A DNA stretch of 6,415 bases from Lysobacteraceae bacterium (GCA_020201235.1 JAIVHD010000303.1:1-6415), one strand, 5' to 3'; numbered from the stretch's first letter, positions 1-6,160 are shown. Notes: generated from the sequence alone by a model not told the origin. Made by a program: numbers and translations.

Positions 1-29
1 TCGAAGCGTTTTTGTTCGGATTTGTTCAT
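1..29 (-). CDS. Start of a leftward gene, possibly a tyrosine-type integrase (partial)
   Basis: Only the first nine codons lie in the window: ATG at 29-27, read leftward as MNKSEQKRF. A good Shine-Dalgarno sequence, AAGGAG (complement of 36-41), sits six bases upstream, which supports this as a genuine start. The opening residues resemble the N-terminus of tyrosine recombinases that I associate with IS91-type modules, but nine residues cannot prove a family. The gene diverges from the small transcription unit on its right. The short inverted repeat and TTCAACA repeats at 100-135 lie between them and could be regulatory or recombination sites. That a gene starts here is fairly likely; the product name is a guess. 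Confidence 0.4.
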
Positions 30-99
30 GGTAAACTCCTTGAAAACGCGCCCGGATTGGACGCCAGTCAAGGATTACACAGCATGAATGGGGTTTTCT

Positions 100-135
100 G
101 CCGCGTAGCGGCTTCGTTCAACAGTCGCTTCAACA
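100..135. repeat. Short inverted repeat and paired TTCAACA repeats
   Basis: GCCGC (100-104) and GCGGC (108-112) form a perfect 5-bp inverted repeat around GTA. Immediately to the right TTCAACA occurs twice, at 117-123 and 129-135, 12 bases apart. The cluster lies between the putative integrase start and the sigma70 promoter, where an operator or recombinase arm/core site would be plausible. No function can be assigned from the sequence alone. Confidence 0.3.
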
Positions 136-140
136 TAATC

Positions 141-169
141 TTGACAAAGATGCAATGCTGAGCTATACT
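141..169 (+). promoter_or_regulatory. Strong sigma70 promoter of the small-protein unit
   Basis: TTGACA at 141-146 matches the -35 consensus exactly. TATACT at 164-169 matches the -10 consensus at five of six positions. The spacer is exactly 17 bases. Transcription should start near 175-177 and run through the T-arm-like stem-loop and the 40-codon ORF to the terminator at 444-470. Confidence 0.85.
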
Positions 170-185
170 AAAAATAGTAAACTCT

Positions 186-220
186 TCGGAGGTGTGGGCG
201 GTTCGAATCCGTCACTGCTT
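186..220 (+). other. tRNA 3'-part relict (T-arm-like stem-loop) in the leader
   Basis: Positions 197-213 form a T-arm: stem GGCGG/CCGTC (with one G.T pair) around the seven-base loop TTCGAAT, which is the classic T-loop sequence. No matching acceptor strand, D-arm or CCA end is found nearby, so this is not a functional tRNA. A tRNA 3' segment is a usual leftover at integrase attachment sites, and a possible integrase gene starts about 170 bases to the left. It may instead be a structural element of the small-protein leader. The stem-loop is seen directly; the tRNA origin is inferred. Confidence 0.45.
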
Positions 221-322
221 AAAAAGTCTGCCTGTTTGTTCTGCGCAAGTGTCGTTCTAAGCGCCATTGCCACTGAGCCATTTAGCGTATCAAACCTAAT
301 AACAAGCTTAACAGGAGGGCTT

Positions 323-445
323 ATGGAAACAATTAACATTAAAATTAAAGCAGTAATCTTCGCTACAACCAACGCAACAGCCCTTATAGGGTCATCGGTA
401 TTTGCAGGCTTGGCAGCGAACGGTGTAACGCCTCACCTATTCTAA
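323..445 (+). CDS. 40-residue hydrophobic small protein, possibly exported (novel)
   Basis: ATG at 323 is preceded four bases upstream by AGGAGGG (313-319), a near-perfect ribosome binding site. This makes it a better start than any earlier codon in the frame. The product begins METINIKIK, with two lysines at residues 7 and 9. A hydrophobic stretch follows (about residues 10-32), with VFA at 26-28, which fits a signal peptidase site and would release a 12-residue peptide, GLAANGVTPHLF. It could equally stay in the membrane as a single-span protein, like type I toxins or small stress proteins. The gene has its own promoter (141-169), a leader of about 147 bases and its own terminator (444-470), so it is a self-contained unit. 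It is much richer in AT than the window as a whole, suggesting transfer. I do not recognise a family. A four-base pairing, AAGC/GCTT, flanks the ribosome binding site and might modulate initiation weakly. Confidence 0.7.
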   Translation: METINIKIKAVIFATTNATALIGSSVFAGLAANGVTPHLF

Positions 446-470
446 AGGCACCCAATTGGGTGCCTTTTTT
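444..470 (+). terminator. Rho-independent terminator of the small-protein gene
   Basis: GGCACCC (447-453), loop AATT and GGGTGCC (458-464) form a perfect stem followed by six T residues (465-470). Three A residues before the stem could pair with the first T residues, so it might act in both directions. It overlaps the stop codon at 443-445. Confidence 0.92.
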
Positions 471-481
471 CTTTCTGGCAT

Positions 482-500
482 GAAACCAATTGGACAGGCA
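482..500 (+). repeat. 19-bp direct repeat, left copy
   Basis: GAAACCAATTGGACAGGCA matches 6139-6157 at 18 of 19 positions in the same orientation. TTCTGGC also occurs shortly before both copies, at different spacing. The bases between this copy and the IS3 relict (501 to about 693) show no gene, terminator or structure that I can support; the open frames there have no family features. Confidence 0.6.
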
Positions 501-693
501 TATTTCAGGAAACTGATTCGATCGGGTCGACCCCTGCCTGGCAATCGAATTTCAGGAATGTTCAGATTTCGAGGTGTTTTTTCGCGAGGTTTTCGGGTAC
601 AGCCGGAAAGTTCTCTGATTCAGGCCATGGAAAACCTGGCATCGCGGCCATTTGCTGGTTCTGGATTGGTGAGCCGGGTTATTGGCCGGGCGA

Positions 694-1127
694 GAACAGC
701 ACTGCTGCCGCAGTCTGGCCTCTGAGCCCACCTTATCCACAACGGTGTCTACTGCGGTGCCGCCATGCCCCGCGTCCAGGGCGTTTCGCTCGGTCGCGCA
801 TCCTCACCCCGCCGTTATCTACAAGCCGGGCGAGTACGCTTCCGGTGCGCTCGGTCGCAAAACGCCCTGGTCACAGGACCTGTCGGCCCCTCGCTACGAC
901 ACAGTGGTGAATAAGGTGGGCTGAGGAACGCTTTTTCGAAGTGCTTAGCGCACGCTTTGCGCTTGTCCAGTGCGCCCAGGCCTCAGTGTCGACGATGTAC
1001 CGGCGCTTGAGAGCCCGCAAGGAGGGTCGGGAACGGCGCAACCAGCGCCCGGCGCAGCACCATGTGAAGCCGCAGCTTGAAGCGACTGCACCCAACCAGA
1101 TCGTGACTTGGGACATCACCAAGCTGC
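694..1127 (+). pseudogene. Relict IS3-family transposase (orfB fragment), split by a miniature element
   Basis: The frame downstream of 921 reads EERFFEVLSARF, then SVSTMYRRLR, RERRNQRP and PNQIVTWDITKLP. This is the linker between the helix-turn-helix region and the start of the integrase core of IS3-family OrfB. WDIT contains the first catalytic aspartate of the DDE triad. Normal OrfB has about 10 more residues between the RF and SVSTMYR blocks, so there are internal deletions. The second Asp and the Glu are absent because similarity ends near 1127, where a GAF-domain gene begins on the opposite strand. On the left the same frame continues beyond the 194-bp element: residues RSLASE upstream join EERFF downstream once the element and one duplication are removed. 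The left limit is uncertain and no OrfA or terminal repeats were recognised. Non-functional. Confidence 0.8.
727..920. mobile_element. 194-bp MITE-like element with 23-bp inverted ends
   Basis: The ends are CCCACCTTAT (727-736) and ATAAGGTGGG (911-920), perfect inverted repeats for 10 bp. They extend imperfectly to 23 bp (727-749 against 920-898, about 20 of 23 matching). The element is flanked by CTGAG at 722-726 and 921-925, a 5-bp target duplication. A second inverted pair, CCAGGGCGTTT (776-786) and AAACGCCCTGG (860-870), makes it a long imperfect palindrome. CGCTCGGTCGC occurs twice inside. It encodes no transposase. Removing it and one CTGAG rejoins the IS3 transposase frame, so it inserted into that gene. 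The parent transposon family is not identified. Confidence 0.8.
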
Positions 1128-1962
1128 CTACCCTGGCTGTTTCCACGACAACGGCGCCGGCCACCCGCACCCCGGTCAGCAGCGCCACACCCAGCCAGCT
1201 GCCGCCCGGGTCAGGATCTTCCGGTGAACCGCCGAGCTCAGGGGCATGCGTATCCACAGTGAGCGGCGGCTGACCCGATCGAATCACGTACTCCAGGGGC
1301 ATACCGGGCGAAAGGGGTTCCGACTAACGCGCGGGGTGCCGGCGGCTCTCGCAGTAGGGATACGACAATCTGCCGCTTTGCTCGTCCAGAAGCGCCACGT
1401 AGAAATTACCCGCCGGGAGCAGTCGGTCAATGACAGTGTGGATCGCTCGGCACAGTTCAGGCAGGCTCTCGGCGACTTGCGCCGCCTCCGAAATCTTGTA
1501 GATAGCCTCGCGCGCAGCCTCGGCTTGCTTCAGTGCGGTGACGTCCCGCGCCACTCCAATCCGCAACCGATCGGCCTCGGACCACTGCGCCGACCACATC
1601 ATGTGTACCACCCGCCCGTCCTTGTGCAGATAGCGATTCTCGAAGTGGACATGGAAGCCGGTCTGCATGACCTGCGCGGCCCCAGCCCGAGTCCGCTCGC
1701 GGTCCTCCGAGTGCACCAGGTCAAAAATCGGTTGCCCGATCACCTCCGCCTTCGCATAGCCCAGAACCCGCTCGAAGGCAGCGGTGACGAAGACGAACCG
1801 GCCCGTCTCGTCCACCACGACCACCGGATCGAGCAGCAGCTCGGGAAGTTTCGCCGAAAGCGCATCAAGGTTCCGGGGCATCCCCGTATGATATCGCGGA
1901 CCTGCGCGAGACAGCTCGGCCGGCACCATCCGGCCCGGATCCCTGACAGCGGCGGATCGCAT
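1128..1962 (-). pseudogene. PAS-GAF sensory protein, truncated and with an in-frame amber stop
   Basis: Read leftward, the first 212 codons hold a PAS domain (about residues 43-145, with DPVVVVDETGRFVFVTAAF and the closing GVARDVTALKQAE) and the start of a GAF domain (from about residue 160, FYVALLDEQSGRLSYPY). A TAG at 1326-1324 ends this stretch, but the same frame then continues with a recognisable rest of the GAF domain (LSPGMPLEYVIRSGQPP, SWLGVALLTGVRVAGAVVVE) until about 1128, where the antisense of the IS3 relict begins. So the gene has both a nonsense codon and a lost C-terminus. PAS-GAF proteins usually carry a histidine kinase, GGDEF or EAL output domain; which one is unknown here. 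The start is unclear: ATG at 1962, 1929 (AGGGA upstream) or 1881 are possible, all before the PAS domain. It diverges from the PAP2 gene. Confidence 0.82.
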
Positions 1963-2002
1963 GCTAATCTTGCGTCGTCCAACGCCAACTTGTTTCTACT
2001 GA

Positions 2003-2494
2003 ATGACCATTACGCAGAAATCGCAGGGAAGGGCTCGAGCAATCGCTGGACTGATCGCGTGTCTCGGGTTGTTCGCTTTGCTTTCAGTACTGACCAATAC
2101 CGAAGTCGGACGGCGTCTGGATCGATTGGTATTCGAAGCCTTGCAGCCGTCGGAGGGCAGCCACCGGCTTATCGAGCTTGTGCGTGATCTCACCGCGCTT
2201 GGCAGTCTTGGCATGCTGGGCATAGCGACGCTGGCCTGCGCCGGCTGGATGGTCGTGCGCGGAATGGGACGGACAGCCGGTCTTGTCGTTGCTGTCATCA
2301 CCGGCGGCGTGGGGATGAGTTTCGTGCTTAAATTGCTGTTTTCCCAGCCCCGACCCGGGACCGCCGACGGCATGGCCATGGTTTTTACCAGCAGCTTCCC
2401 GAGCAGTCATGCGATGGGTTCCATCGTTACATTTGTCGCGCTGGCCTGGGTGCTCGTGACCCGGCTGCGCTGGGCGTTGCGGAAGGGCGTGTAA
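2003..2494 (+). pseudogene. PAP2-family membrane phosphatase, C-terminally truncated
   Basis: The 163-residue product has a PAP2 layout: N-terminal membrane helix (about 12-30), further helices at about 68-85 and 92-112, the first phosphatase motif KxxxxxxRP (K110 to P118) and the second motif region SSFPSSHAM (130-138, a PSSH version of PSGH) with H136. The third motif (SRxxxxxHxxxD), which carries the catalytic nucleophile histidine, is missing. The frame ends after WALRKGV at 2492-2494, just past the point near 2470 where DUF1206-like coding begins in another frame. Family members act on lipid or undecaprenyl phosphates at the membrane; this copy should be inactive. There is no good ribosome binding site before ATG 2003. 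It is divergent from the PAS-GAF relict with about 40 bases between. Confidence 0.82.
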
Positions 2495-3162
2495 CCGGAA
2501 CCGATGGACTGATTCAGATCGGCGGCGAGGCTGTTGCCGGGCGTACGTTGCTGATTCTGCTGTTTCTCGGTCTGGCGGCCCACGTATTCTGGCGCTTCTA
2601 CCAGGCCATTGCCGATCCGTCGGAAAAGGGACACGGTGCGAAGGCGCTGGTTCAACGTGCCGGCTATGTGGTCAGCGCGCTGGCCTATCTTTCGCTGATG
2701 AGCGCGGCGCTGGGTCGTCTGACGACTTTCTGGCAAAGCGACTCGGATTCCGGCACGGAATCGATGGCCGCTTCGGTAATCGCGACCCCCGGTGGAAGCG
2801 TGATCCTGGGACTGGTCGGTCTGGTCGTCATCGGTGTCGGCGCCTACCATTGCTGGCGCGCGTGGAGTCAACCGTTCAAGGACAAGTGGAACACCGAGAA
2901 CATATCGACTGGCGTGACAGCCATGCTGGCCGGATCGGCCAGCATGGGCATTGCATCGCGCGCGATTCTTTTCCTCATCATCGGCTGGCAACTGGCACGG
3001 GCCGGGTGGTTCTCCGACAGCAGAGAAGTCCTCGACGTCACGTCCGCACTCTGGCAGATCAGCACCGAAAAGCTGGGAAATTGGTTGCTCGGGCTGATGG
3101 GAATCGGGCTGTTTCTGTACGGCACCTATTGTCTGACCAATGCCAGGCTGCGCCGTGTCTAG
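2470..3162 (+). pseudogene. DUF1206 membrane protein lacking its N-terminus
   Basis: From about 2470 the frame reads AEGRVTGTDGLIQIGG and then a polytopic membrane protein to the stop at 3160-3162. The first recognisable part corresponds to the loop after the first helix of a DUF1206 protein, with FLGLAAHVFWRFYQAI as the second helix. Later repeats are visible (RAGYVVSALAYLSLMSAA, SRAILFLIIGWQLARAGW, GLFLYGTYCL), as in the family's three tandem two-helix units. The first helix and the original start are missing, and the frame runs open back into the PAP2 gene with no ATG. TTG at 2548 is the only start codon seen and has no convincing ribosome binding site. A deletion that fused this gene out of frame to PAP2 explains both. 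The stop overlaps the start of the transporter gene, as in an operon. The family's role is unknown. Confidence 0.75.
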
Positions 3163-4321
3163 TCAAGCCGTTGAGGTGCCTGCCCCCAAGATCACTGACC
3201 GGGACTCCGTGGTCCGGCTCTCGTTCCTGTTCGGCACGCTATATTTCATCCAGGGTTTCGGTGAGCCGGTTGCCGGGCTGGTCGCCAGCCGGTGCTGTCG
3301 CTGTTGCGCTCCTGGGGCGAGGACGCGGCGTTCATGTCCCTGTTTGTCGCCGTCGTCTCGCTGCCGTGGTCGCTGAAACCCCTGTTCGGCCCCTTGAGCG
3401 ACTTCGTGCCGCTGCTCGGTTATCGGCGGCGCAGCTACCTGATGCTCTCGGCGCTGCTGTGCGCGGTCGCCTTCATTGCATTGTTCTGGTTGCGACCGGG
3501 CAACAGCCAGTACGCGTTGTTGCTGTTCCTGCTGTGTACCTCGACGATGACCATCGCCTTTTCCGACGTGGTGGTCGACGCGATGATGATCGACAAGGGC
3601 CAGCCCCGCGGGCTTACCGGCGTGTTCCAGTCGGTGCAGTGGGCGTCGACCTACGCCGCCACGCTGCTGACCGGCGTGCTGGGGGGGTTACCTCAACGCC
3701 CGTGGCCTCGAGTACCACGCCTTCCTGATCGTCGGGGTGCTGGCATTCGGGACGTCCGTGCTCGCCTGGCGAACGAAGGAAACCCGAAGCAGCTTGCCGC
3801 CTGGGGCTGCGCGAGGGGCGATGAAAAAAATACTGGCCGAGCTGCGCTCGCCCGCGCTTGTCGGCATCGCGCTCTACCTTGGGCTGTGGAGCTTCGAGCC
3901 CCTGTCCACGACCATCGTCTACCTGCACATGACCGAGCAGTTGGGGCTTGGCGAGCAGGTCTTCGGCAACGCGCTGTCGGCCCTCGGGCTCGGCTGCATC
4001 CTGGGGAGCATCGCCTATGGTTTTCTATGTCGACGTTACGCGCCGCTCACTCTTGCCCATGCCGGAATCGTCATCGGCGTGCTGATCCAGCTCGATCTCG
4101 CCGCCAGGATCGTCTCCCCTGCGGTGGCCGCGACCATCTTCGCCTGCCTGATGGCGCTTACCAACTTCTCCAGCAGTCTCGCGGCCGGACTCGGCGGCGT
4201 GCTCTACGAGTGGCTGCTGGACACGACGTCACCCGGCGCGGCGTTTTCCTGGATGATCATCATCAGTGCCGTCATCAGGGCGGGCTGCTGGGTGGTGCTG
4301 ATCGGGCCCATGAAGCGCTAG
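3155..4321 (+). pseudogene. MFS transporter (BT1-like) with two compensating frameshifts
   Basis: The product is about 388 residues once two single-base changes are allowed. The N-terminus (GTG 3155 overlapping the DUF1206 stop, or ATG 3140) gives FLFGTLYFIQGFGEPVAGLVA. Near 3285 one C appears lost (GCCAG where GCCCAG would keep the frame), and the next frame gives QPVLSLLRSWGEDAAFMSLF and SDVVVDAMMIDKGQPRGLTG. At 3681-3687 a run of seven Gs, where six would keep the frame, shifts again to GYLNARGLEYHAFLIVG and the C-terminal half up to LIGPMKR and TAG 4319-4321. The SDVVVDAMMIDKGQ block and the layout of many membrane helices resemble BT1/folate-biopterin-type MFS carriers; the substrate is unknown. 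The overlap with the DUF1206 stop suggests translational coupling. The frame is conserved on both sides, so the changes are either recent or sequencing errors in short homopolymers. Confidence 0.8.
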
Positions 4322-4453
4322 CACCTTGGCATCCACCTGAAAACCACCGCTTCCTGACGAGGTCATTGATCAGCAGACTGCTTCGGCCAAAACGATTCAT
4401 GGTGTACTATCTGCAGCCGATACTGCCTCCGGTCTGACGAGGAATAGTTCTCG

Positions 4454-4561
4454 ATGCATCGCCTGTTGCTTGCCACCGCAATGCTTGCGTCTGCTTACGT
4501 TCGGGCCCAGGACGCAGCTCCCTCGCTGGATCAGCGCATCGAGAGTAAAGGCGCCTGCTGA
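4454..4561 (+). pseudogene. N-terminal fragment of an exported protein (possibly a porin)
   Basis: GAGGAA at 4439-4444 precedes ATG 4454 by nine bases. The peptide starts MHRLLLATAMLASAYVRAQ, a clear signal peptide with a likely cleavage at VRA or RAQ, followed by DAAPSLDQRIE. After codon 30 (4541-4543) the sequence becomes the antisense of the VIT-family gene, and the frame stops at 4559-4561. The DQRIE start of the mature part resembles the short coiled-coil that opens some proteobacterial porins, but 12 residues are too few to name it. It is a truncated gene whose control region and signal peptide survive. The 130 bases between it and the transporter stop hold no other feature that I can support. 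Confidence 0.6.
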
Positions 4562-5001
4562 AGAAAAGGCAGCTTGAACCGGGCGTGCACTGTCTATCTC
4601 CGAGATCCCTATTTCATCTCTGGCATGCGCTCCAAGGGTGTCGTGCGCCATAACTTGCTCAGCGACTTGCCTGGCCAGCAATCGCTCTACGCCTCTGTCT
4701 TCATAAATCGAGGCAAGTTCATTTCTTTCCAGCTCGAAATTTTTTCCAACGACTTTTTTTCAAGCGTAAGATCCGCATTCTCGGTATCGGACTGCGAACT
4801 GACGGAAACGAGCTCACCAGCAGCCATGGACATTGCGCCTGCGACCAAGCCGGCAACACCGGCTAAAAGAACCCCTTCATGTGAAGTATTTGCAGCTGCA
4901 ACACCAATGATACTTCTGATTGCATTAGTAAGGCTTGCAGTTGAAACCAGCCCGTCGTTTGCCCCAAGGACGGCCGCACGCAACTATCCCACGCGAGGGG
5001 C
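4541..5001 (-). pseudogene. VIT1/CCC1-family iron/manganese transporter, truncated and frameshifted
   Basis: Read leftward from 4983 the frame gives LRAAVLGANDGLVSTASL, EGVLLAGVAGLVAGAMSM and AAGELVSVSSQSDTENADL, the first two membrane helices and following loop of the VIT/CCC1 family. After LEKKSLEK the original frame resumes one base out: FELERNELASIYEDRG, ARQVAEQVMAHDTLGAHARD, ARPVQAAFSSAGAFTL. The shift sits in a run of six T residues on the + strand (4740-4745), where seven would restore the frame. Similarity stops at about 4541 against the exported-protein fragment, so the last three membrane helices are gone. Upstream of codon TTG 4983 the frame reads R-V-G-amber-L-R-A-A, where family members have RVGWLRAA. 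The amber at 4986-4984 looks like TGG changed to TAG, so the true start lies further right and is not recognisable. Non-functional. Confidence 0.8.
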
Positions 5002-5202
5002 TTCGCCGTTCGATTGGTTAAGACAAAGCAGAATCGGGCGAGATCCTGCCCGCTGCGGGCTGCAACCGGGGGCAAACGGCAACTTGGTGCGGCTCTGGAT
5101 ACTGCTGGAATTCGGGGGAAAGGCCGTTTGTGCTTCCGATACGCGCGACGGCGGCAATGAAAACTGACAGAGTCGCGCGGGCCTCCTTGCTCGCTCAACT
5201 TG
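5002..5202. other. Intergenic stretch between VIT relict and lipoprotein gene
   Basis: No gene is supported here. It contains a perfect short palindrome, GCCCGC-T-GCGGGC, at about 5048-5060. CTGACA/TGTCAG (5165-5170 against 5202-5207) could be a weak transcription end for the leftward lipoprotein gene, followed by TTTTC on that strand. Open frames crossing this stretch on both strands have no family features. Confidence 0.4.
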
Positions 5203-5916
5203 TCAGAGCCCATCCTCCATAACGGCATAGCGAATCGAGGCACCATCGACGTCATGTACTTCTATCAGCATCCCCCGAAATCTAATTGTTTGTGAGCCGA
5301 CGTCATAGCTCGCGGTCTGCGAAAACGCCGGGCGGATCAAATCGTCGGGCGTGTATTCGCGATATAAAACATTGATTGAACCGCCGCTTGATCCTGAATA
5401 AATAAGCTCAAAGTTCAAAAACGTCACATCGCGCTCAACCTCTTGCTGAACGGTTCTCTCAAACCGCGTATTCGAAGGTTCGACGTCATGCTTGAACATC
5501 GGTACGGGGCGGTTGTACAAATTAAGGAAACGACCATCCAACCGTCCGTCGCTATCGATAATCAATCGGCCGTTGTCGCCGAACTCGGCAAACCGAACGA
5601 TCGTGTACTTTTCACCGCCCAAAGTCACTTCGCCTTCGACTGGAAAGAGCATGCCAGGCGAGTAAGTGACCGGGCCGTCCCAGCCTGTGGGGTTGATCGT
5701 CACAGCCGAAGTGGGGGTGACTGCTGGATTATTGGTCCGAGTCACCCAGTAATCCTTTACACGGACCATCGCATCGCCCACGTGCGCGGTCTTCGTCTGG
5801 CCGAGCAGGTAGTTACGTTCTACAACGTGTTCCCTGGATTTTGCGGCCACCGGTCGCTCGACCGAGGCACAGCCTGAGAAAATCAGCGCAAAAAGCGCCA
5901 TCATCAAAAACTTCAT
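5203..5916 (-). CDS. Predicted lipoprotein of unknown function
   Basis: The gene reads leftward from ATG 5916 and gives 237 residues. GGAGGGG lies about six bases upstream, and MKFLMMALFALIFSGC is a clean lipoprotein signal peptide with the acylated cysteine at residue 16. This start is preferred over an upstream in-frame ATG at 6021, which would add 35 residues rich in proline, arginine and glycine. The mature part (ASVERPVAAKSREHVVERNY, then YWVTRTNNPAV, NGRLIIDSDGRLDGRFLN, FLNFELIYSGSSGG, LYREYTPDD) has alternating polar and hydrophobic residues typical of beta-rich periplasmic lipoproteins. It has no membrane spans after the signal. I do not recognise a named family. The residue after the cysteine is Ala, not Asp, so outer membrane sorting is likely. 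Unlike its neighbours it has no visible frameshift or truncation. No convincing promoter was found; TAAAAT on this strand (6064-6059) lacks a good -35. Confidence 0.85.
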   Translation of the reverse strand: MKFLMMALFALIFSGCASVERPVAAKSREHVVERNYLLGQTKTAHVGDAMVRVKDYWVTRTNNPAVTPTSAVTINPTGWDGPVTYSPGMLFPVEGEVTLGGEKYTIVRFAEFGDNGRLIIDSDGRLDGRFLNLYNRPVPMFKHDVEPSNTRFERTVQQEVERDVTFLNFELIYSGSSGGSINVLYREYTPDDLIRPAFSQTASYDVGSQTIRFRGMLIEVHDVDGASIRYAVMEDGL

Positions 5917-6138
5917 GGTTCCCCTCCAATGATTCGCCGGGCCGCTATGACCGGGCGTACTGGTGATTCTGCCTGAACCGGCCCCGGGGCGCAAATCGGG
6001 CGGCGGGCGGGGTGCGCGCATACAGGCCGTTTAACCGCGACCCTGTAGGTCGGTACCTATTTTAGCTGGCACAGGCTTTCTCGACCACGCTGCCCCGTTT
6101 ACTACCCGGTTACCAAATCGGGGTTCTGGCCCGCTTCC
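5917..6138. other. Non-coding region upstream of the lipoprotein gene
   Basis: This stretch holds the lipoprotein ribosome binding site and a perfect 5-bp inverted repeat, CGACC (6038-6042) and GGTCG (6048-6052), with a five-base loop. The repeat could be an operator or a small hairpin. The part from about 5975 to 6020 is extremely GC-rich. No other gene is supported. Confidence 0.4.
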
Positions 6139-6157
6139 GAAACCAATTAGACAGGCA
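6139..6157 (+). repeat. 19-bp direct repeat, right copy
   Basis: GAAACCAATTAGACAGGCA differs from the copy at 482-500 only at one position (A for G). It lies immediately before the structured RNA candidate, so it may mark the end of an element or form the 5' part of that RNA. Confidence 0.6.
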
Positions 6158-6160
6158 GAG

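Noticed and set aside
100..135. Integron attC or attI site
   Set aside because: No GTTRRRY core pair with the attC fold was found, and the leftward gene does not start like an integron integrase.
176..225. A complete tRNA gene
   Set aside because: Only the T-arm can be drawn. No pairing acceptor strand, D-arm, anticodon arm or CCA end is present.
456..725. 89-codon rightward open frame after the terminator
   Set aside because: It starts inside the terminator with no ribosome binding site, shows no family features and overlaps the IS3 relict in another frame.
732..742. TTATCCACA resembles a DnaA box, with TTATCTACA nearby at about 815, hinting at an origin
   Set aside because: The first lies within the inverted end of the miniature element and its partner end reads TTATTCACC. 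There is no AT-rich unwinding region and no replication gene.
1300..4990. Amber codons read through as sense in a recoded genome
   Set aside because: The DUF1206 and transporter genes both end naturally with TAG, so TAG acts as a stop here. The two internal TAGs fit ordinary decay better.
4574..5167. 197-codon rightward open frame
   Set aside because: Most of it is the antisense of the VIT-family relict, and the rest has no recognisable features.
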